NCBI RefSeq assembly: GCF_015751965.1
Contig: NZ_JADOVH010000002.1
Span: 434,001 to 498,000, forward strand
Direction of reading: 5' to 3'
DNA from: Frigoribacterium sp. CG_9.8
Lineage (GTDB): Bacteria > Actinomycetota > Actinomycetes > Actinomycetales > Microbacteriaceae
DNA: 64,000 bases
Shown here: one piece after another, positions 19,045-30,277 of the stretch
How positions within the stretch are numbered: the stretch's first letter is position 1
Layout: the number at the start of each line of letters is the position of its first letter
The notes under the pieces: generated by a model
Databases searched by the model: none
What the model was told of the DNA's origin: nothing
What the model saw: the letters and a program-made list of their open reading frames with translations, nothing else
Program-made: the position numbers and the translations under genes

Positions 19045-19677
19045 ATGAGTCGTCCCTCGGTCGTCGTGCTCGACTACGGCAGCGGCAATGTGCATTCCGC
19101 CGCGAAAGCACTCGAAGCCGCCGGCGCGGATGTCTCTCTCACGGCTGATCGAGCGCGCGTGCTCGCCGCTGACGGGTTGCTGGTGCCGGGGGTCGGTGCG
19201 TTCTCCGCGGTGATGGCTGCCCTCGATTTGGTGCACGGCGGGGATCTCGTCGACCTCCGGCTGGCCGGGGGCAAACCCGTGCTCGGCATCTGCGTGGGAA
19301 TGCAGGTGCTGTTCGGACGCGGAGTCGAACGCGGAGTGGAGACCGAGGGACTCGACCAGTGGCCCGGCGTCGTCACGGAGCTAAAGGCGCCGATCCTTCC
19401 GCACATGGGATGGAACACGCTTGAGGCGCCAATCGACTCCGTACTCTTCAACGGCATCGCCGACGAACGCTATTATTTCGTCCACTCGTACGCCGCCACC
19501 CAGTGGACCCTCGAAACCATGCCGCCATTTCCTGAGCCGAAACTCACCTGGGCGGAGCACGGCACCCGGTTTCTCGCTGCAGTGGAAAACGGCCCCTTGA
19601 GTGCCACCCAGTTTCATCCGGAGAAGTCGGGGGAGCCGGGCATCCGGTTGCTGAGGAACTGGCTCGACTCCCTTTAA
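19045..19677 (+). CDS. hisH: Imidazole glycerol phosphate synthase, glutaminase subunit
   Basis: HisH hydrolyses glutamine and channels ammonia to HisF. The class I amidotransferase triad is visible: C83 in GICVGMQ, with H191 and E193 in QFHPEKSG. The length of 210 residues is normal. The partner hisF is not in the window. hisA follows 53 bp downstream. Confidence 0.95.
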   Translation: MSRPSVVVLDYGSGNVHSAAKALEAAGADVSLTADRARVLAADGLLVPGVGAFSAVMAALDLVHGGDLVDLRLAGGKPVLGICVGMQVLFGRGVERGVETEGLDQWPGVVTELKAPILPHMGWNTLEAPIDSVLFNGIADERYYFVHSYAATQWTLETMPPFPEPKLTWAEHGTRFLAAVENGPLSATQFHPEKSGEPGIRLLRNWLDSL

Positions 19678-19730
19678 CGTCTTCCTCGCCACCGTCCAGA
19701 ACAGACCAGCAGTCCGACAGAAATGGCCCG

Positions 19731-20480
19731 ATGAACTCTCTCGCTTCTCCCCCCAAACTCGTGCTGCTGCCGGCAATCGACGTCGCCGACGGCCAGGCGG
19801 TGCGGCTGACCCAGGGGGCGGCGGGCAGCGAGACGAGCTATGGCGACCCGGTGGATGCCGCGGCGGACTGGACCGCGCAGGGAGCGGAGTGGATCCACCT
19901 CGTCGACCTCGATGCGGCGTTCGGTCGAGGTAACAATCACGAAGCGATTCGTTCGGTGATCAAGCGAGTCGGCGGGGATGCCCTCATCGAGCTGTCCGGC
20001 GGCATCCGGGACGACACGAGCCTCGAAGCGGCCCTCGACACCGGTGCGAAGCGAATCAACCTCGGTACGGCTGCGCTGGAGAACCCGGACTGGGCCGCCC
20101 ACGTGATCGCCAAGTTCGGCGACCTCATCGCGGTCGGGCTCGATGTGCGCGGCACGACTCTCGCGGCGCGGGGCTGGACGAAGGACGGCGGTGACCTGTT
20201 TGAAGTGCTCGACCGCCTCGAAGCGGCAGGCTGCACCAGGTATGTGGTGACGGATGTCACCAAGGACGGCACTCTGCAGGGTCCAAATCTCGAGCTGCTT
20301 CGCTCGGTTGCTGAGCGGACGGACCGGCCGATCGTTGCGTCCGGCGGCATCTCGAACCTCGAGGACATCGCCGCTCTGCGTGCTCTCGTGCCGCTGGGTA
20401 TCGAGGGTGCGATCGTGGGCAAGGCGCTGTATGCGAAGGCTTTCACTCTCTCCGAGGCGATCTCGGTCGCGTCCGACTGA
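19731..20480 (+). CDS. hisA: Phosphoribosyl isomerase (HisA/PriA)
   Basis: This TIM-barrel isomerase acts on ProFAR in histidine synthesis. In many actinobacteria the same protein (PriA) also performs the TrpF step of tryptophan synthesis. The two catalytic aspartates are D17 in [10 protein letters not shown] and D175 in VTDVTKDG. The 249-residue length and the [17 protein letters not shown] segment fit PriA. Whether it is bifunctional here would depend on absence of trpF elsewhere, which cannot be seen. Confidence 0.92.
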   Translation: MNSLASPPKLVLLPAIDVADGQAVRLTQGAAGSETSYGDPVDAAADWTAQGAEWIHLVDLDAAFGRGNNHEAIRSVIKRVGGDALIELSGGIRDDTSLEAALDTGAKRINLGTAALENPDWAAHVIAKFGDLIAVGLDVRGTTLAARGWTKDGGDLFEVLDRLEAAGCTRYVVTDVTKDGTLQGPNLELLRSVAERTDRPIVASGGISNLEDIAALRALVPLGIEGAIVGKALYAKAFTLSEAISVASD

Positions 20481-20497
20481 GAGACGGGAACCAGCCC

Positions 20498-21328
20498 GTG
20501 AACGCGTCAGCGGAGAATAGCCCCGGTACCGATTCGGCTGCCGGCCAGCCAGCGACTGACTCCGCCGGCCAGGCAGCAACCGACTCTGCCGGCCAGCCCT
20601 GGCAGGGGCGCCAGTTCGAGCATCGATCGGCCTCGGATGACGATGGCTCGGCTCCGGAAGCTCTGATGCTTGCGCTCGCACAGTTCTCGGCCGGCACACT
20701 CGGGCAGGCCGGGGTCGTTGACACCATTCGCGATTCGCGAATGCTGATCCCGCTGGTGGCACACCTCGGCGAGTCAGACATCGGCGCGCACTCTCTCATG
20801 GTCGACAAGAGTGCCGAGTTGTCGATTGTCACCGTCGCGGGCCCGGACGGTCGTAACGTGATGCCTGTCTTCAGCTCAGTCGAGGCGATGCGTCGCTGGA
20901 ATCCGACGGCACGACCGGTGCCGGCTGACGCGGTGCGCGTGGCTCTCGCGGCCGCAAGTGAGGGCACGGAACTCGTGGTTCTCGACCCGACATCGCCGAC
21001 CGAGTTTGTGATCCGGCGCCCGGCGCTCTGGGCAATCGCGCAATCGCAACCGTGGATCCCGAGTTATCTCGATGCGGGCATCCTCAGTGAATTCCGCGCC
21101 GCTGCGCGTTCCGAGCGTGCGGTAACGGCAGTGACGCTCGAGACGGGGGATGCGGATGCCCGGCTCACCGGTCCCGAACTTGTCGTGAATCTCGCTCTCA
21201 CGCCCGGCCTCGATCAGGCCGAACTCGATGCGCTGCTCACCCGTCTGCAGGAGCGGTGGACGGCGAGCCCGGCGATCGCCGCCCGGGTTGATTCACTCTC
21301 GGTGCGGCTCGGCACGTCCACAGCGTGA
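20498..21328 (+). CDS. SseB-like protein
   Basis: The 276-residue soluble protein resembles the SseB N-terminal-domain proteins that often follow hisA in actinobacteria. Recognisable parts are the runs SRMLIPLVAHLGE, LMVDKSAELSIVTV, GRNVMPVFSSVEAMRRWNP and GTELVVLDPTSPTEFVIRRP. The molecular role is unknown. The first 35 residues contain ATDSAGQ repeats at about 20531-20599 (roughly 24-bp units). It starts with GTG 20498, 17 bp after hisA. Confidence 0.78.
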   Translation: MNASAENSPGTDSAAGQPATDSAGQAATDSAGQPWQGRQFEHRSASDDDGSAPEALMLALAQFSAGTLGQAGVVDTIRDSRMLIPLVAHLGESDIGAHSLMVDKSAELSIVTVAGPDGRNVMPVFSSVEAMRRWNPTARPVPADAVRVALAAASEGTELVVLDPTSPTEFVIRRPALWAIAQSQPWIPSYLDAGILSEFRAAARSERAVTAVTLETGDADARLTGPELVVNLALTPGLDQAELDALLTRLQERWTASPAIAARVDSLSVRLGTSTA

Positions 21329-21394
21329 AATTGCTCGAACCGGGACGAGCGTGGCACGGTTTTCGGCGTCGAGCCGCTGATAAGCTGCAACCCC

Positions 21395-23082
<1,688 letters not shown>

Positions 23083-23086
<4 letters not shown>

Positions 23087-23733
23087 GCATGGCAGAGCCG
23101 CTCGCCGATGAGGTGTCACCCGTCACCGTGGTCTCGAGCGAGGTGGTCTACGACGGGATCATCTGGGACATCCGTCGCGATGTCTTCGAATACGGTGCTG
23201 TGCAGCCGCCTCAGACCATCACCCGCGAATATGTGGATCACACCGGGGCCGTGGCGATCCTCGCTCTCGACGATCAGGATCGGGTACTGCTGATTCGCCA
23301 GTATCGCCACGCCATCGGAACGCGTGAATGGGAGATTCCCGCCGGACTGCTCGACATCGACGGAGAGTCGCCGGTGATCGGGGCGCAGCGCGAACTCGCC
23401 GAGGAAGTGGATGTCGCGGCCACGCAGTGGCACTTGCTGAGCGACTTCTACTCGACGCCCGGCGGCAGCAATGAGACGATCCGCGTCTATCTCGCCCGGG
23501 GGCTGAGTGAGACCCACGCCGCCTTCGACCGCACTGACGAGGAGTCCGAGATCGAGAAGCGCTGGGTGCCACTGGATGAGGTCGTTGCTGCCGTGCTTGC
23601 CCGCACCATCGGCAACTCGATCCTCTGCATCGCCGTGCTCACCGCCCACGTATCGCGGGCCGGTGGCTGGGCGAGCCTCGGGGCTGCCGATGCACCGTGG
23701 CCGCGCCATCCGAAACTCCGCGGCCGTGACTGA
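23083..23733 (+). CDS. Nudix hydrolase, ADP-ribose pyrophosphatase type
   Basis: The 216-residue enzyme probably cleaves ADP-ribose. Its nudix box begins at G88 ([11 protein letters not shown]) and continues to RELAEEVDV near residue 111, with one extra residue after the first glycine; a similar spacing is known from actinobacterial ADP-ribose hydrolases. A second start, ATG 23089, is possible. It is translationally coupled to pyrG upstream and overlaps xerD downstream by 8 bp, the same gene order as in mycobacteria. Confidence 0.88.
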
Positions 23734-24691
23734 GGACTCGCTGCGAGAGCCCGAGGCCGGCTCCGGCGACTCGCCATTCGAGCGGGCTGTCGACCGGTAT
23801 CTGCGGCACGTCTCGATCGAGCGCGGGCTGTCGGCGAATACCGTCTCGGCCTATCGACGTGACCTGGCGGCGTACGGCCGGCACCTCGCCGAGGGCGATG
23901 TGACGACTCCCGAGGGCATCGCACTTGCCGATGTCTCGGCCTTTGCGCGGCACTTGCGCACTCGTACCGAGAAGCCGCTCACGGCATCCTCGATGGCGCG
24001 AATGCTGTCGTCGGTGCGCAGCCTGCACCGCTTTCTGCTTGATGAGGGCCTGGTGGCGGTGGATGTCGCGGCCGATGTCACCCCGCCGAAGCTCGCGAGT
24101 CGGTTGCCGAAAGCCATCACCATCGAACAGATGACCGCGGTGCTCGATGCGACGGCAGGGGACGATGTGCAGTCCCTCCGCGACCGTGCACTGCTCGAAC
24201 TGCTCTACGCCACCGGTGCTCGCATCTCCGAGGCTGTCGACCTCAATGTCGATGACGTGATCGGCACACAGGGGCAGAGCGTCGACGTCGTTCGTCTGTT
24301 CGGAAAGGGCGGGAAGCAGCGGATCGTGCCGCTCGGATCCTTCGCGCAGACCGCCATCGACGCCTACCTGGTGCGGGCACGACCGCTCCTCTCGAGGCGG
24401 GGCACGGCGACCCCTGCGCTGTTTCTCGGCATCCGCGGACAGCGGGTATCCCGGCAGAATGCCTGGCTCATCATCCGCGCGAGGGCTGAGCAGGCCAAAC
24501 TCGGCTTTGAGATCTCACCGCATACATTCCGGCACTCGTTCGCGACGCACCTGCTTGCCGGAGGTGCGGACGTGCGTGTCGTGCAGGAACTGCTCGGGCA
24601 TTCGTCGGTGGCCACGACGCAGATCTACACACTGGTCACGGCGGACACCCTGCGCGACATGTACACCACGGCGCACCCCCGCGCGCGCTGA
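23726..24691 (+). CDS. xerD: Tyrosine recombinase XerD
   Basis: XerD resolves chromosome dimers at dif together with XerC and FtsK. All catalytic residues are present: R166 in [11 protein letters not shown]266 and R269 in [11 protein letters not shown]292 in LLGHSS, and the nucleophile Y301 in TTQIYT. The N-terminal SAM-like DNA-binding domain occupies residues 15-105. GTG 23726 gives 321 residues and overlaps the nudix stop. A longer frame into the nudix gene is rejected. The partial ftsK gene at the start of the window encodes its activator. Confidence 0.94.
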   Translation: MTEDSLREPEAGSGDSPFERAVDRYLRHVSIERGLSANTVSAYRRDLAAYGRHLAEGDVTTPEGIALADVSAFARHLRTRTEKPLTASSMARMLSSVRSLHRFLLDEGLVAVDVAADVTPPKLASRLPKAITIEQMTAVLDATAGDDVQSLRDRALLELLYATGARISEAVDLNVDDVIGTQGQSVDVVRLFGKGGKQRIVPLGSFAQTAIDAYLVRARPLLSRRGTATPALFLGIRGQRVSRQNAWLIIRARAEQAKLGFEISPHTFRHSFATHLLAGGADVRVVQELLGHSSVATTQIYTLVTADTLRDMYTTAHPRAR

Positions 24692-24803
24692 ACGGGTTGC
24701 GCGAGCCAATCGGCCGTGGCGAGTCTGAACGACCGAATGCACGCCCTTCGATAGAATCTACCCACTCGGCAGCGGCCGGTGACCAAGGGTGAGGAATGTC
24801 GGG

Positions 24804-25694
24804 ATGACAGCGAAGCGGGATAAATCTGCGGAGGAACTGCCCGGTTTCGAACGGGCAGCCACCGGACCGACCGGTCGACCGCTCACCGAATTCGCCGAGC
24901 CCCCCGTGCTCGCCGCCAATGGTCCCGCCCGCATTGTGGCGCTCTGTAACCAGAAGGGCGGCGTCGGCAAAACCACGACTGCGATCAGTCTGGGAGCCGC
25001 CCTGGCCGAATATGGCCGCCGAGTACTCGCGGTCGACTTCGACCCGCAGGGAGCCCTCTCGGCCGGGCTTGGCATCGCCTCCCATGAGGGATCGAACATC
25101 TACGACCTCATGCTCGGAACGCTGAAGGACGCCCATCAGGCGATCCGCACCACATCCACTCCCGGCCTCGACGTGATCCCCGCCAACATCGACCTCTCCG
25201 CCGCGGAGGTGCATCTCGTGAACGAGGTGGCCCGTGAGCAGATCCTGGCGCGGGTTCTTCGCCAGGTGAGCGGCGAGTACGACGTGATTCTCATCGACTG
25301 CCAGCCCTCCCTCGGTCTTCTTACCGTCAATGCGCTCACCGCGGCTCATGGGGTGCTCATCCCGCTCGAGTGCGAGTTCTTCGCCCTGCGCGGGGTCGCA
25401 TTGCTCGTGGAGACCATCGACAAGGTCAAGGATCGTCTCAACCCGGCGCTGAAGCTCGATGGCATTCTGGCCACGATGTACGACTCCCGCACGTTGCATT
25501 CCCGCGAGGTGCTCGATCGGGTCGTCGAGACCTTCGGAGACCGCGTCTTCGAGACGGTGATCGGGCGCACCGTCAAGTTCCCGGATGCCAGTGTCTCCGG
25601 CACCCCAATCACGCAGTTCGCGCCCGACCATCAGGCTGCGGTGGCCTACCGCCAGCTGGCGAGAGAGTTGATCGCCCGTGGCGCGGTCGCCTGA
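24804..25694 (+). CDS. parA: ParA-family ATPase
   Basis: This is a MinD/ParA-type ATPase beside scpAB, the position of mycobacterial Rv1708. The deviant Walker A KGGVGKT is at residues 51-57, IDCQPSLGLL is the second motif, and VDFDPQGALS follows. ATG 24804 is chosen over GTG 24789 because GAGGA at 24791-24795 is correctly spaced. It is probably the second ParA of the chromosome, because the canonical parAB pair lies near the origin in most actinobacteria. A role with SMC-ScpAB in chromosome organisation is inferred. It overlaps scpA by 17 bp. Confidence 0.9.
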   Translation: MTAKRDKSAEELPGFERAATGPTGRPLTEFAEPPVLAANGPARIVALCNQKGGVGKTTTAISLGAALAEYGRRVLAVDFDPQGALSAGLGIASHEGSNIYDLMLGTLKDAHQAIRTTSTPGLDVIPANIDLSAAEVHLVNEVAREQILARVLRQVSGEYDVILIDCQPSLGLLTVNALTAAHGVLIPLECEFFALRGVALLVETIDKVKDRLNPALKLDGILATMYDSRTLHSREVLDRVVETFGDRVFETVIGRTVKFPDASVSGTPITQFAPDHQAAVAYRQLARELIARGAVA

Positions 25695-26508
25695 GCAGGC
25701 ACTCGCCCTCGCGGATAACTCGGATGCCACCGGCTTCTCGGTGAGCCTCGGCAACTTCAGCGGTCCATTCGATCTCCTGCTCTCGCTGATCGGTAAGCAC
25801 GAGCTCGACATCACCGAGATCTCGCTCAGTATGGTGACCGGCGAGTTCATCGCCTATCTCAGGCAACTCGATACGGATACCGAGCTCGATCAGGCGAGCG
25901 AGTTCCTCGTTGTTGCAGCGACACTTCTCGATCTCAAGGTTGCTGGGCTTCTACCGCAGGGTGAGCTGGTCGATGCTGAGGATGTGGCGCTGCTCGAAGC
26001 TCGCGACCTTCTATTTGCGCGTCTGTTGCAATACCGGGCGTTCAAGGAGGTGACGACCTGGTTTTCGGCACAGATCGACGCGGAGTCCACGCGCCACGTG
26101 CGCTCGGTGCGGCTGGAGGAGAAGTTTCGCACGCAGACACCTGAACTCGTCTGGACGCTGAGCCTGGAGGACTTCGCTGCGCTTGCTGCCCTGGCGTTCG
26201 CGCCCCGAGAGCTGCCGACCGTCGGACTCGACCATTTGCACGCACCGTTGGTCAGCATCCGGGAACAGGCGGCCCATGTCGTCGCGCTCCTGCGGCGGGG
26301 GCAGCCGATGACCTTTCGCCAGCTCATCGCCGGTGTCGAGCAGCGGGGCGTGATCGTGGCGCGTTTTCTGGCGATTCTCGAGCTGTACCGGGGGGAATCC
26401 CTCGCCTTCGAGCAGCTCGAACCGCTGGGGGAGCTCACCGTGCGCTGGACGGCCGAACACTGGTCGGAAGAAAACCTCGCGAGCCTGGGATCAGATTATG
26501 GAAGTTAA
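25678..26508 (+). CDS. scpA: Segregation and condensation protein A
   Basis: ScpA is the kleisin of the bacterial SMC condensin. The 276-residue product has the N-terminal signature FSGPFDLLLSLIGKHELDIT and a C-terminal winged helix (MTFRQLIAGVEQRGVIVARF followed by LAILELYRGESL). It starts with GTG 25678 inside parA and ends inside the scpB start, so parA, scpA, scpB and rluB are all overlapping. Confidence 0.94.
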   Translation: MARSPEQALALADNSDATGFSVSLGNFSGPFDLLLSLIGKHELDITEISLSMVTGEFIAYLRQLDTDTELDQASEFLVVAATLLDLKVAGLLPQGELVDAEDVALLEARDLLFARLLQYRAFKEVTTWFSAQIDAESTRHVRSVRLEEKFRTQTPELVWTLSLEDFAALAALAFAPRELPTVGLDHLHAPLVSIREQAAHVVALLRRGQPMTFRQLIAGVEQRGVIVARFLAILELYRGESLAFEQLEPLGELTVRWTAEHWSEENLASLGSDYGS

Positions 26509-27157
26509 CATGCTGGACGGCACCGCCGAAACCGTCACCGCGCCGGTGGATGTGGAGCGGAGCCTCGAAGCGATCCTGATGATCGCGGATGCGCCGCAAA
26601 CTCTCGTCTCCCTCGCGACGGCACTCGGTGTGCCCATCGCCGTGGTGCGGGAGTCGATCGAGCGGCTCGTCGCCGACTATGACGGTGGCGCAGACGGCAG
26701 TGCAGACGGCAGTGCAGACGGCGGCGCAGACAGTAACTTTGCGGCTGCCCCCGGCGGTAGCATCCGCCGCGGCTTCGAGCTTCGAGAGGTGGGCGGCGGA
26801 TGGCGCGTCTATGTGCGCGGCGAATATGACGCCGTCGTGCGGGACTTCGTGCTCACGCAGAACCCGTCGCGTCTCTCGCAGGCCGCACTCGAGACGCTTG
26901 CGGTGATCGCGTACAAACAGCCGATCAGCCGGGGCGCCATTGCGTCGATCCGAGCGGTGAATGTGGATTCCGTCGTGCGCACGCTACTCGGTCGCGGACT
27001 CATCACCGAGGCATTCACCGACAGCGAGACCGGCGCGATCCACTACTCAACGACCGATCTCACCCTGTCCCAGCTCGGAATCAACTCGATCGATGAGCTG
27101 CCGGCGATCTCGCTCCTTCTCTCCGACGGATCGGACGGCTTCGCCGATGTCATCTGA
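26498..27157 (+). CDS. scpB: Segregation and condensation protein B
   Basis: ScpB dimers bind ScpA within condensin. The two winged helices include LEAILMIADAPQTLVSLATA and the run SQAALETLAVIAYKQPISRG. The 219-residue product carries a low-complexity insert of four ADGS-type tetrapeptides between the two halves of the first domain (26681-26728). ATG 26498 overlaps the end of scpA; ATG 26510 is an alternative. Confidence 0.93.
   Translation: MEVNMLDGTAETVTAPVDVERSLEAILMIADAPQTLVSLATALGVPIAVVRESIERLVADYDGGADGSADGSADGGADSNFAAAPGGSIRRGFELREVGGGWRVYVRGEYDAVVRDFVLTQNPSRLSQAALETLAVIAYKQPISRGAIASIRAVNVDSVVRTLLGRGLITEAFTDSETGAIHYSTTDLTLSQLGINSIDELPAISLLLSDGSDGFADVI
26681..26728 (+). repeat. Four 12-bp in-frame units in scpB
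   Basis: Units encode DGGA, DGSA, DGSA and DGGA. They enlarge a linker inside the ScpB N-terminal region without breaking the frame. Confidence 0.9.
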
Positions 27158-27974
27158 TAAGCACGGCTCTGACTCTCCCTCCGGCACCGCCTCCACCCCA
27201 GCATCCGACGACGGAGTACGCCTGCAGAAACTCATGGCGGCGGCCGGCGTCGCCTCGCGGCGCGTCTCGGAAAACATGATCGAGGCCGGACGAGTCGAAG
27301 TGAATGGCGAGGTCGTCACGGAGCTCGGCCGTCGCGTGCTCGCAGCGGATCTCGTCTCCGTAGACGGGGTCGCCATCCAACTCGACACCTCCCGGCGCTA
27401 CCTCATGCTGAACAAGCCCGTCGGCATCGTTTCTTCGCTGCAGGATGACCGCGGGCGCCCCGACCTCCAGCGCTTCGTCTCCCGGTTTGATGAGCGGCTC
27501 TTCAACGTGGGCCGGCTGGATGCGCAGACCTCCGGCCTGCTGATTCTCACCAATGACGGCGAGCTCGCCCACGTGCTCGCGCATCCGTCGTTCGGAGTGC
27601 TGAAGACCTACATCGCCAAGGTCGAGGGTCGGGTGTCACCCCAGACCGTGGCGAAGCTCACCGGCGGCATCGATCTGGAAGACGGCCCGATCGCGGCGGA
27701 CAAGGCGCGCATCGTCGGCCAGGCCGGCGCTCGCGAGACGATCGTGGAGATCACCCTGCACTCCGGGCGTAACCGCATCGTGCGGCGGATGCTCGAGGAG
27801 GTGGGCCACCCGGTCATCGACCTCGTGCGGCGCCAGTTCGGTCCGCTGCACCTCGGATCGCTCGCCGCCGGAGACATCCGCGACCTCACCAAAGCCGAGC
27901 TCGGCGCTCTGCTGACCATCTCCCGAGACGCGACGTCCGCTGACGCTCCGAGCGACTCCGAGGAGGCGGACTGA
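27147..27974 (+). CDS. rluB: Large-subunit pseudouridine synthase RluB-type
   Basis: The 275-residue RsuA/RluB-family enzyme converts specific uridines of 23S rRNA to pseudouridine. It has an N-terminal S4 RNA-binding domain (LQKLMAAAGVASRRVSENMI) and the catalytic aspartate D125 in GRLDAQTSGLLILTNDG. ATG 27147 lies within the end of scpB and matches family length; a longer frame through scpB is a shadow. The order scpA-scpB-rluB-cmk-der is conserved in actinobacteria, here with two aromatic amino-acid genes inserted before cmk. Confidence 0.93.
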   Translation: MSSDKHGSDSPSGTASTPASDDGVRLQKLMAAAGVASRRVSENMIEAGRVEVNGEVVTELGRRVLAADLVSVDGVAIQLDTSRRYLMLNKPVGIVSSLQDDRGRPDLQRFVSRFDERLFNVGRLDAQTSGLLILTNDGELAHVLAHPSFGVLKTYIAKVEGRVSPQTVAKLTGGIDLEDGPIAADKARIVGQAGARETIVEITLHSGRNRIVRRMLEEVGHPVIDLVRRQFGPLHLGSLAAGDIRDLTKAELGALLTISRDATSADAPSDSEEAD

Positions 27975-28336
27975 TGGCGGTGCGGGCGATCCGCGGGGCG
28001 ATTCAGCTCGACCGGGACGATCGGGTCGAGGTGATGCATGCCACCGCCGAACTGCTGTCCAAGTCGCTACACGCCAACGAGATAGACACCGACGCACTCA
28101 TCTCGGTGATGTTCACCGCGACACCGGATATCACCAGTGAGTTTCCCGCTCTCGCCGCGCGGGAGCTCGGGCTCGGCGACGTGCCGCTCATGTGCGCCGT
28201 GGAGATGGATGTCGCGGGCTCGATGCCGCGTGTCATCCGACTGATGGCCCTCGTCGAGTCGGAGACACCACGCAAGTACATCGTGCACACCTATCTGCGG
28301 GGGGCGGTCGCGTTGCGGCTCGACCTTGCTCAATAA
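27974..28336 (+). CDS. aroH: Chorismate mutase, AroH class
   Basis: The 120-residue enzyme converts chorismate to prephenate and has the trimeric AroH fold instead of the helical AroQ type. Family segments include AIRGAIQLDRDDRVEV, DALISVMFTATPDITSEFPA and the C-terminal YIVHTYLRGAVALR. Its start overlaps the rluB stop by one base. The product prephenate is the substrate of the neighbouring TyrA. The stop lies in the first of three 15-bp repeats. Confidence 0.93.
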   Translation: MAVRAIRGAIQLDRDDRVEVMHATAELLSKSLHANEIDTDALISVMFTATPDITSEFPALAARELGLGDVPLMCAVEMDVAGSMPRVIRLMALVESETPRKYIVHTYLRGAVALRLDLAQ

Positions 28337-28370
28337 AAACGTGCCCAATAAACCCGTGCCCAATAAACCC
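28326..28370 (+). repeat. Three 15-bp units between aroH and tyrA
   Basis: GTGCCCAATAAACCC occurs at 28341 and 28356, preceded by a diverged copy at 28326 that contains the end of aroH. Confidence 0.85.
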
Positions 28371-28408
28371 TCACCACACACCCTCGAGAACAACGGGAAC
28401 CCCAGACA

Positions 28409-29515
28409 ATGAACGGAAGCCGCATGATCGGCCAGGTGCGCGTCGTCGGCACCGGCCTGCTCGGAGCGAGCGTCGGTCTCGGCCTTCGAGCCCTCGGCGT
28501 AGACGTGATCGTGCACGACTCCTCGCCCGCCAACCTGAGCCTGGCGATTGACTATGGTGCCGGGCGTGCCCCCCGCGACACCGATAACCCGCGGCTCATC
28601 GTCGTTGCGGTGCCCCCGGATGTCACGGCTCGTGTGATCGCTGATGAGCTCGCTGCGTTTCCGGATGCTCTGGTCACGGATGTCTCGAGCGTCAAAGTGG
28701 CCGTGCTGGCCGGAGTTCGTGCAGTCACAACCGCATCGCACCAAGCCGACGTGAACCGTTATGTCGGGTCGCATCCGCTTGCCGGTCGCGAACGGGGTGG
28801 ACCGATCTCGGCCAGGGGTGACCTGTTCCTCGGGCGACCCTGGGTCATCACCCCGCACGACGGGATGCCGGCAGCGCAGGTTGGCGTGATCGAAGACCTG
28901 GTGCTCGACCTCGGAGGGGTGCCCGTGATCATGACCGCCGAGCAGCACGACTCCAGTGTCGCCCTCGTCTCGCATGTGCCACAGGTGATCGCCTCTCTAC
29001 TGGCCCGGCGCCTCAACGGAGGCAACGAATCCGCCCTCTCTCTTTCCGGGCAGGGCCTGCGCGACACCACCCGGATCGCATCGAGCGATGCCGAGCTGTG
29101 GGTGCAGATTCTCGGTGCAAACGCTGCGGCGGTCACCGCTGTGCTCAGGGAATACCGCGCCGATCTCGACCGGGCCATCGAGACACTCGACGCACCCGAG
29201 CTGCCCGGTGCTCGACGCGCCCTTGCCGAGTTGCTGGCCGGTGGCAATACGGGGGTTGCTCGCATCCCCGGGAAACACGGTCAGGATCGGCGCTTCAGCC
29301 AGATCGTCGTGTTGGTTGACGATACGCCGGGGGAGCTCGCGCGGCTGCTCACCGAGATCGGCCATATCGGAGTGAACATGGAAGATCTCAGACTCGAGCA
29401 CTCGCCGGGGCAGCAGATCGGCCTCGCCGAGATTTCAGTGGTGCCCGAGGCCGAGCCGGGGCTGGTCGCCGATCTCGAGGCTCGAGGCTGGCGCATTGCG
29501 CAGGTCGGCGCGTGA
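28409..29515 (+). CDS. tyrA: Prephenate dehydrogenase with C-terminal ACT domain
   Basis: TyrA oxidises prephenate to 4-hydroxyphenylpyruvate for tyrosine synthesis. The NAD-binding motif [17 protein letters not shown] lies near residues 12-28, and [11 protein letters not shown] plus [13 protein letters not shown] form the active site. A C-terminal ACT domain (about residues 292-368) suggests feedback control by an aromatic amino acid. Starts at 28409 or 28424 are both possible. It overlaps cmk by 4 bp (GTGA). Confidence 0.94.
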   Translation: MNGSRMIGQVRVVGTGLLGASVGLGLRALGVDVIVHDSSPANLSLAIDYGAGRAPRDTDNPRLIVVAVPPDVTARVIADELAAFPDALVTDVSSVKVAVLAGVRAVTTASHQADVNRYVGSHPLAGRERGGPISARGDLFLGRPWVITPHDGMPAAQVGVIEDLVLDLGGVPVIMTAEQHDSSVALVSHVPQVIASLLARRLNGGNESALSLSGQGLRDTTRIASSDAELWVQILGANAAAVTAVLREYRADLDRAIETLDAPELPGARRALAELLAGGNTGVARIPGKHGQDRRFSQIVVLVDDTPGELARLLTEIGHIGVNMEDLRLEHSPGQQIGLAEISVVPEAEPGLVADLEARGWRIAQVGA

Positions 29516-30234
29516 GCGCCGAGACTGTGAGTGGCGGGTCTGTGAGCGGTGGCCCTCGCCAAGGGCGTGCTGCACGCGTGGTCGTGGCCATCGACGGCCC
29601 GGCCGGAAGCGGCAAGTCCAGCGTGAGCCGGGCATCCGCTCGAATACTCGGATTCGACTATCAGGACAGCGGTGCAGCCTATCGGGCGCTCGCCTGGTTT
29701 GCGCTGGAGAACGGCATCGATACTGCGGATGCCGAGGCCGTAATCGCGTCGCTCCCCGCATTCGACTATGAGATCGGCATCGATCCTGACGACTACTTCG
29801 TGCGGGTCGGGGCAGTGGATGTCACGCACGCGATCCGTGACCCCCGCATCTCCGCCGTGGTGAGCCTGGTCGCGCGCGTTCCTGTGGTGCGCGCTCACCT
29901 CGTCGACCTCTTCCGCACGGTGATCGAACGCAGTGCGCGGCCCGGCATCATCACCGAGGGCAGGGACATCACGACCGTCGTCTGCCCGGGCGCGGATATT
30001 CGGATACTGCTCACCGCATCCGAAGAAGCTAGAATGGTAAGGCGTTCCGCTGAGTTACCGTCGGAGTCGGCTGCGGCCGTTGCCGAAAAGCTCAGTTCTC
30101 GAGACGCCCAGGACTCCCGGGTTGTCGACTTCATGAACGCCGCCGAGGGTGTGACCACCCTCGATTCAACAGATCTCGACTTTGACCAGACCGTCCAGGC
30201 GGTTGTAGCCCTGGTGGCTCCGCCGGTCGAGTAA
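29512..30234 (+). CDS. cmk: Cytidylate kinase
   Basis: Cmk phosphorylates CMP and dCMP. The P-loop [10 protein letters not shown] is at residues 28-37, the [11 protein letters not shown] substrate region follows, and [16 protein letters not shown] is typical. The first 25 residues are an extra Ser/Gly-rich leader, so one of the internal GTG codons might be the true start. The stop codon TAA is part of a dispersed 35-36 bp element (30225-30259), which therefore fixes the last residues PVE. Confidence 0.93.
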   Translation: MSAETVSGGSVSGGPRQGRAARVVVAIDGPAGSGKSSVSRASARILGFDYQDSGAAYRALAWFALENGIDTADAEAVIASLPAFDYEIGIDPDDYFVRVGAVDVTHAIRDPRISAVVSLVARVPVVRAHLVDLFRTVIERSARPGIITEGRDITTVVCPGADIRILLTASEEARMVRRSAELPSESAAAVAEKLSSRDAQDSRVVDFMNAAEGVTTLDSTDLDFDQTVQAVVALVAPPVE

Positions 30235-30259
30235 AGCGCCCAGCGCTCGTATCGAGACC
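30225..30259 (+). repeat. REP-like palindromic element overlapping the end of cmk
   Basis: The element starts GGTCGAGTA and ends CGTATCGAGACC, with AGCGC and GCGCT as inner arms. It is a variant of the 36-bp element at 31817 and 31870. It supplies the cmk stop codon. Confidence 0.8.
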
Positions 30260-30277
30260 CTCAAGAGGAAAACCCCC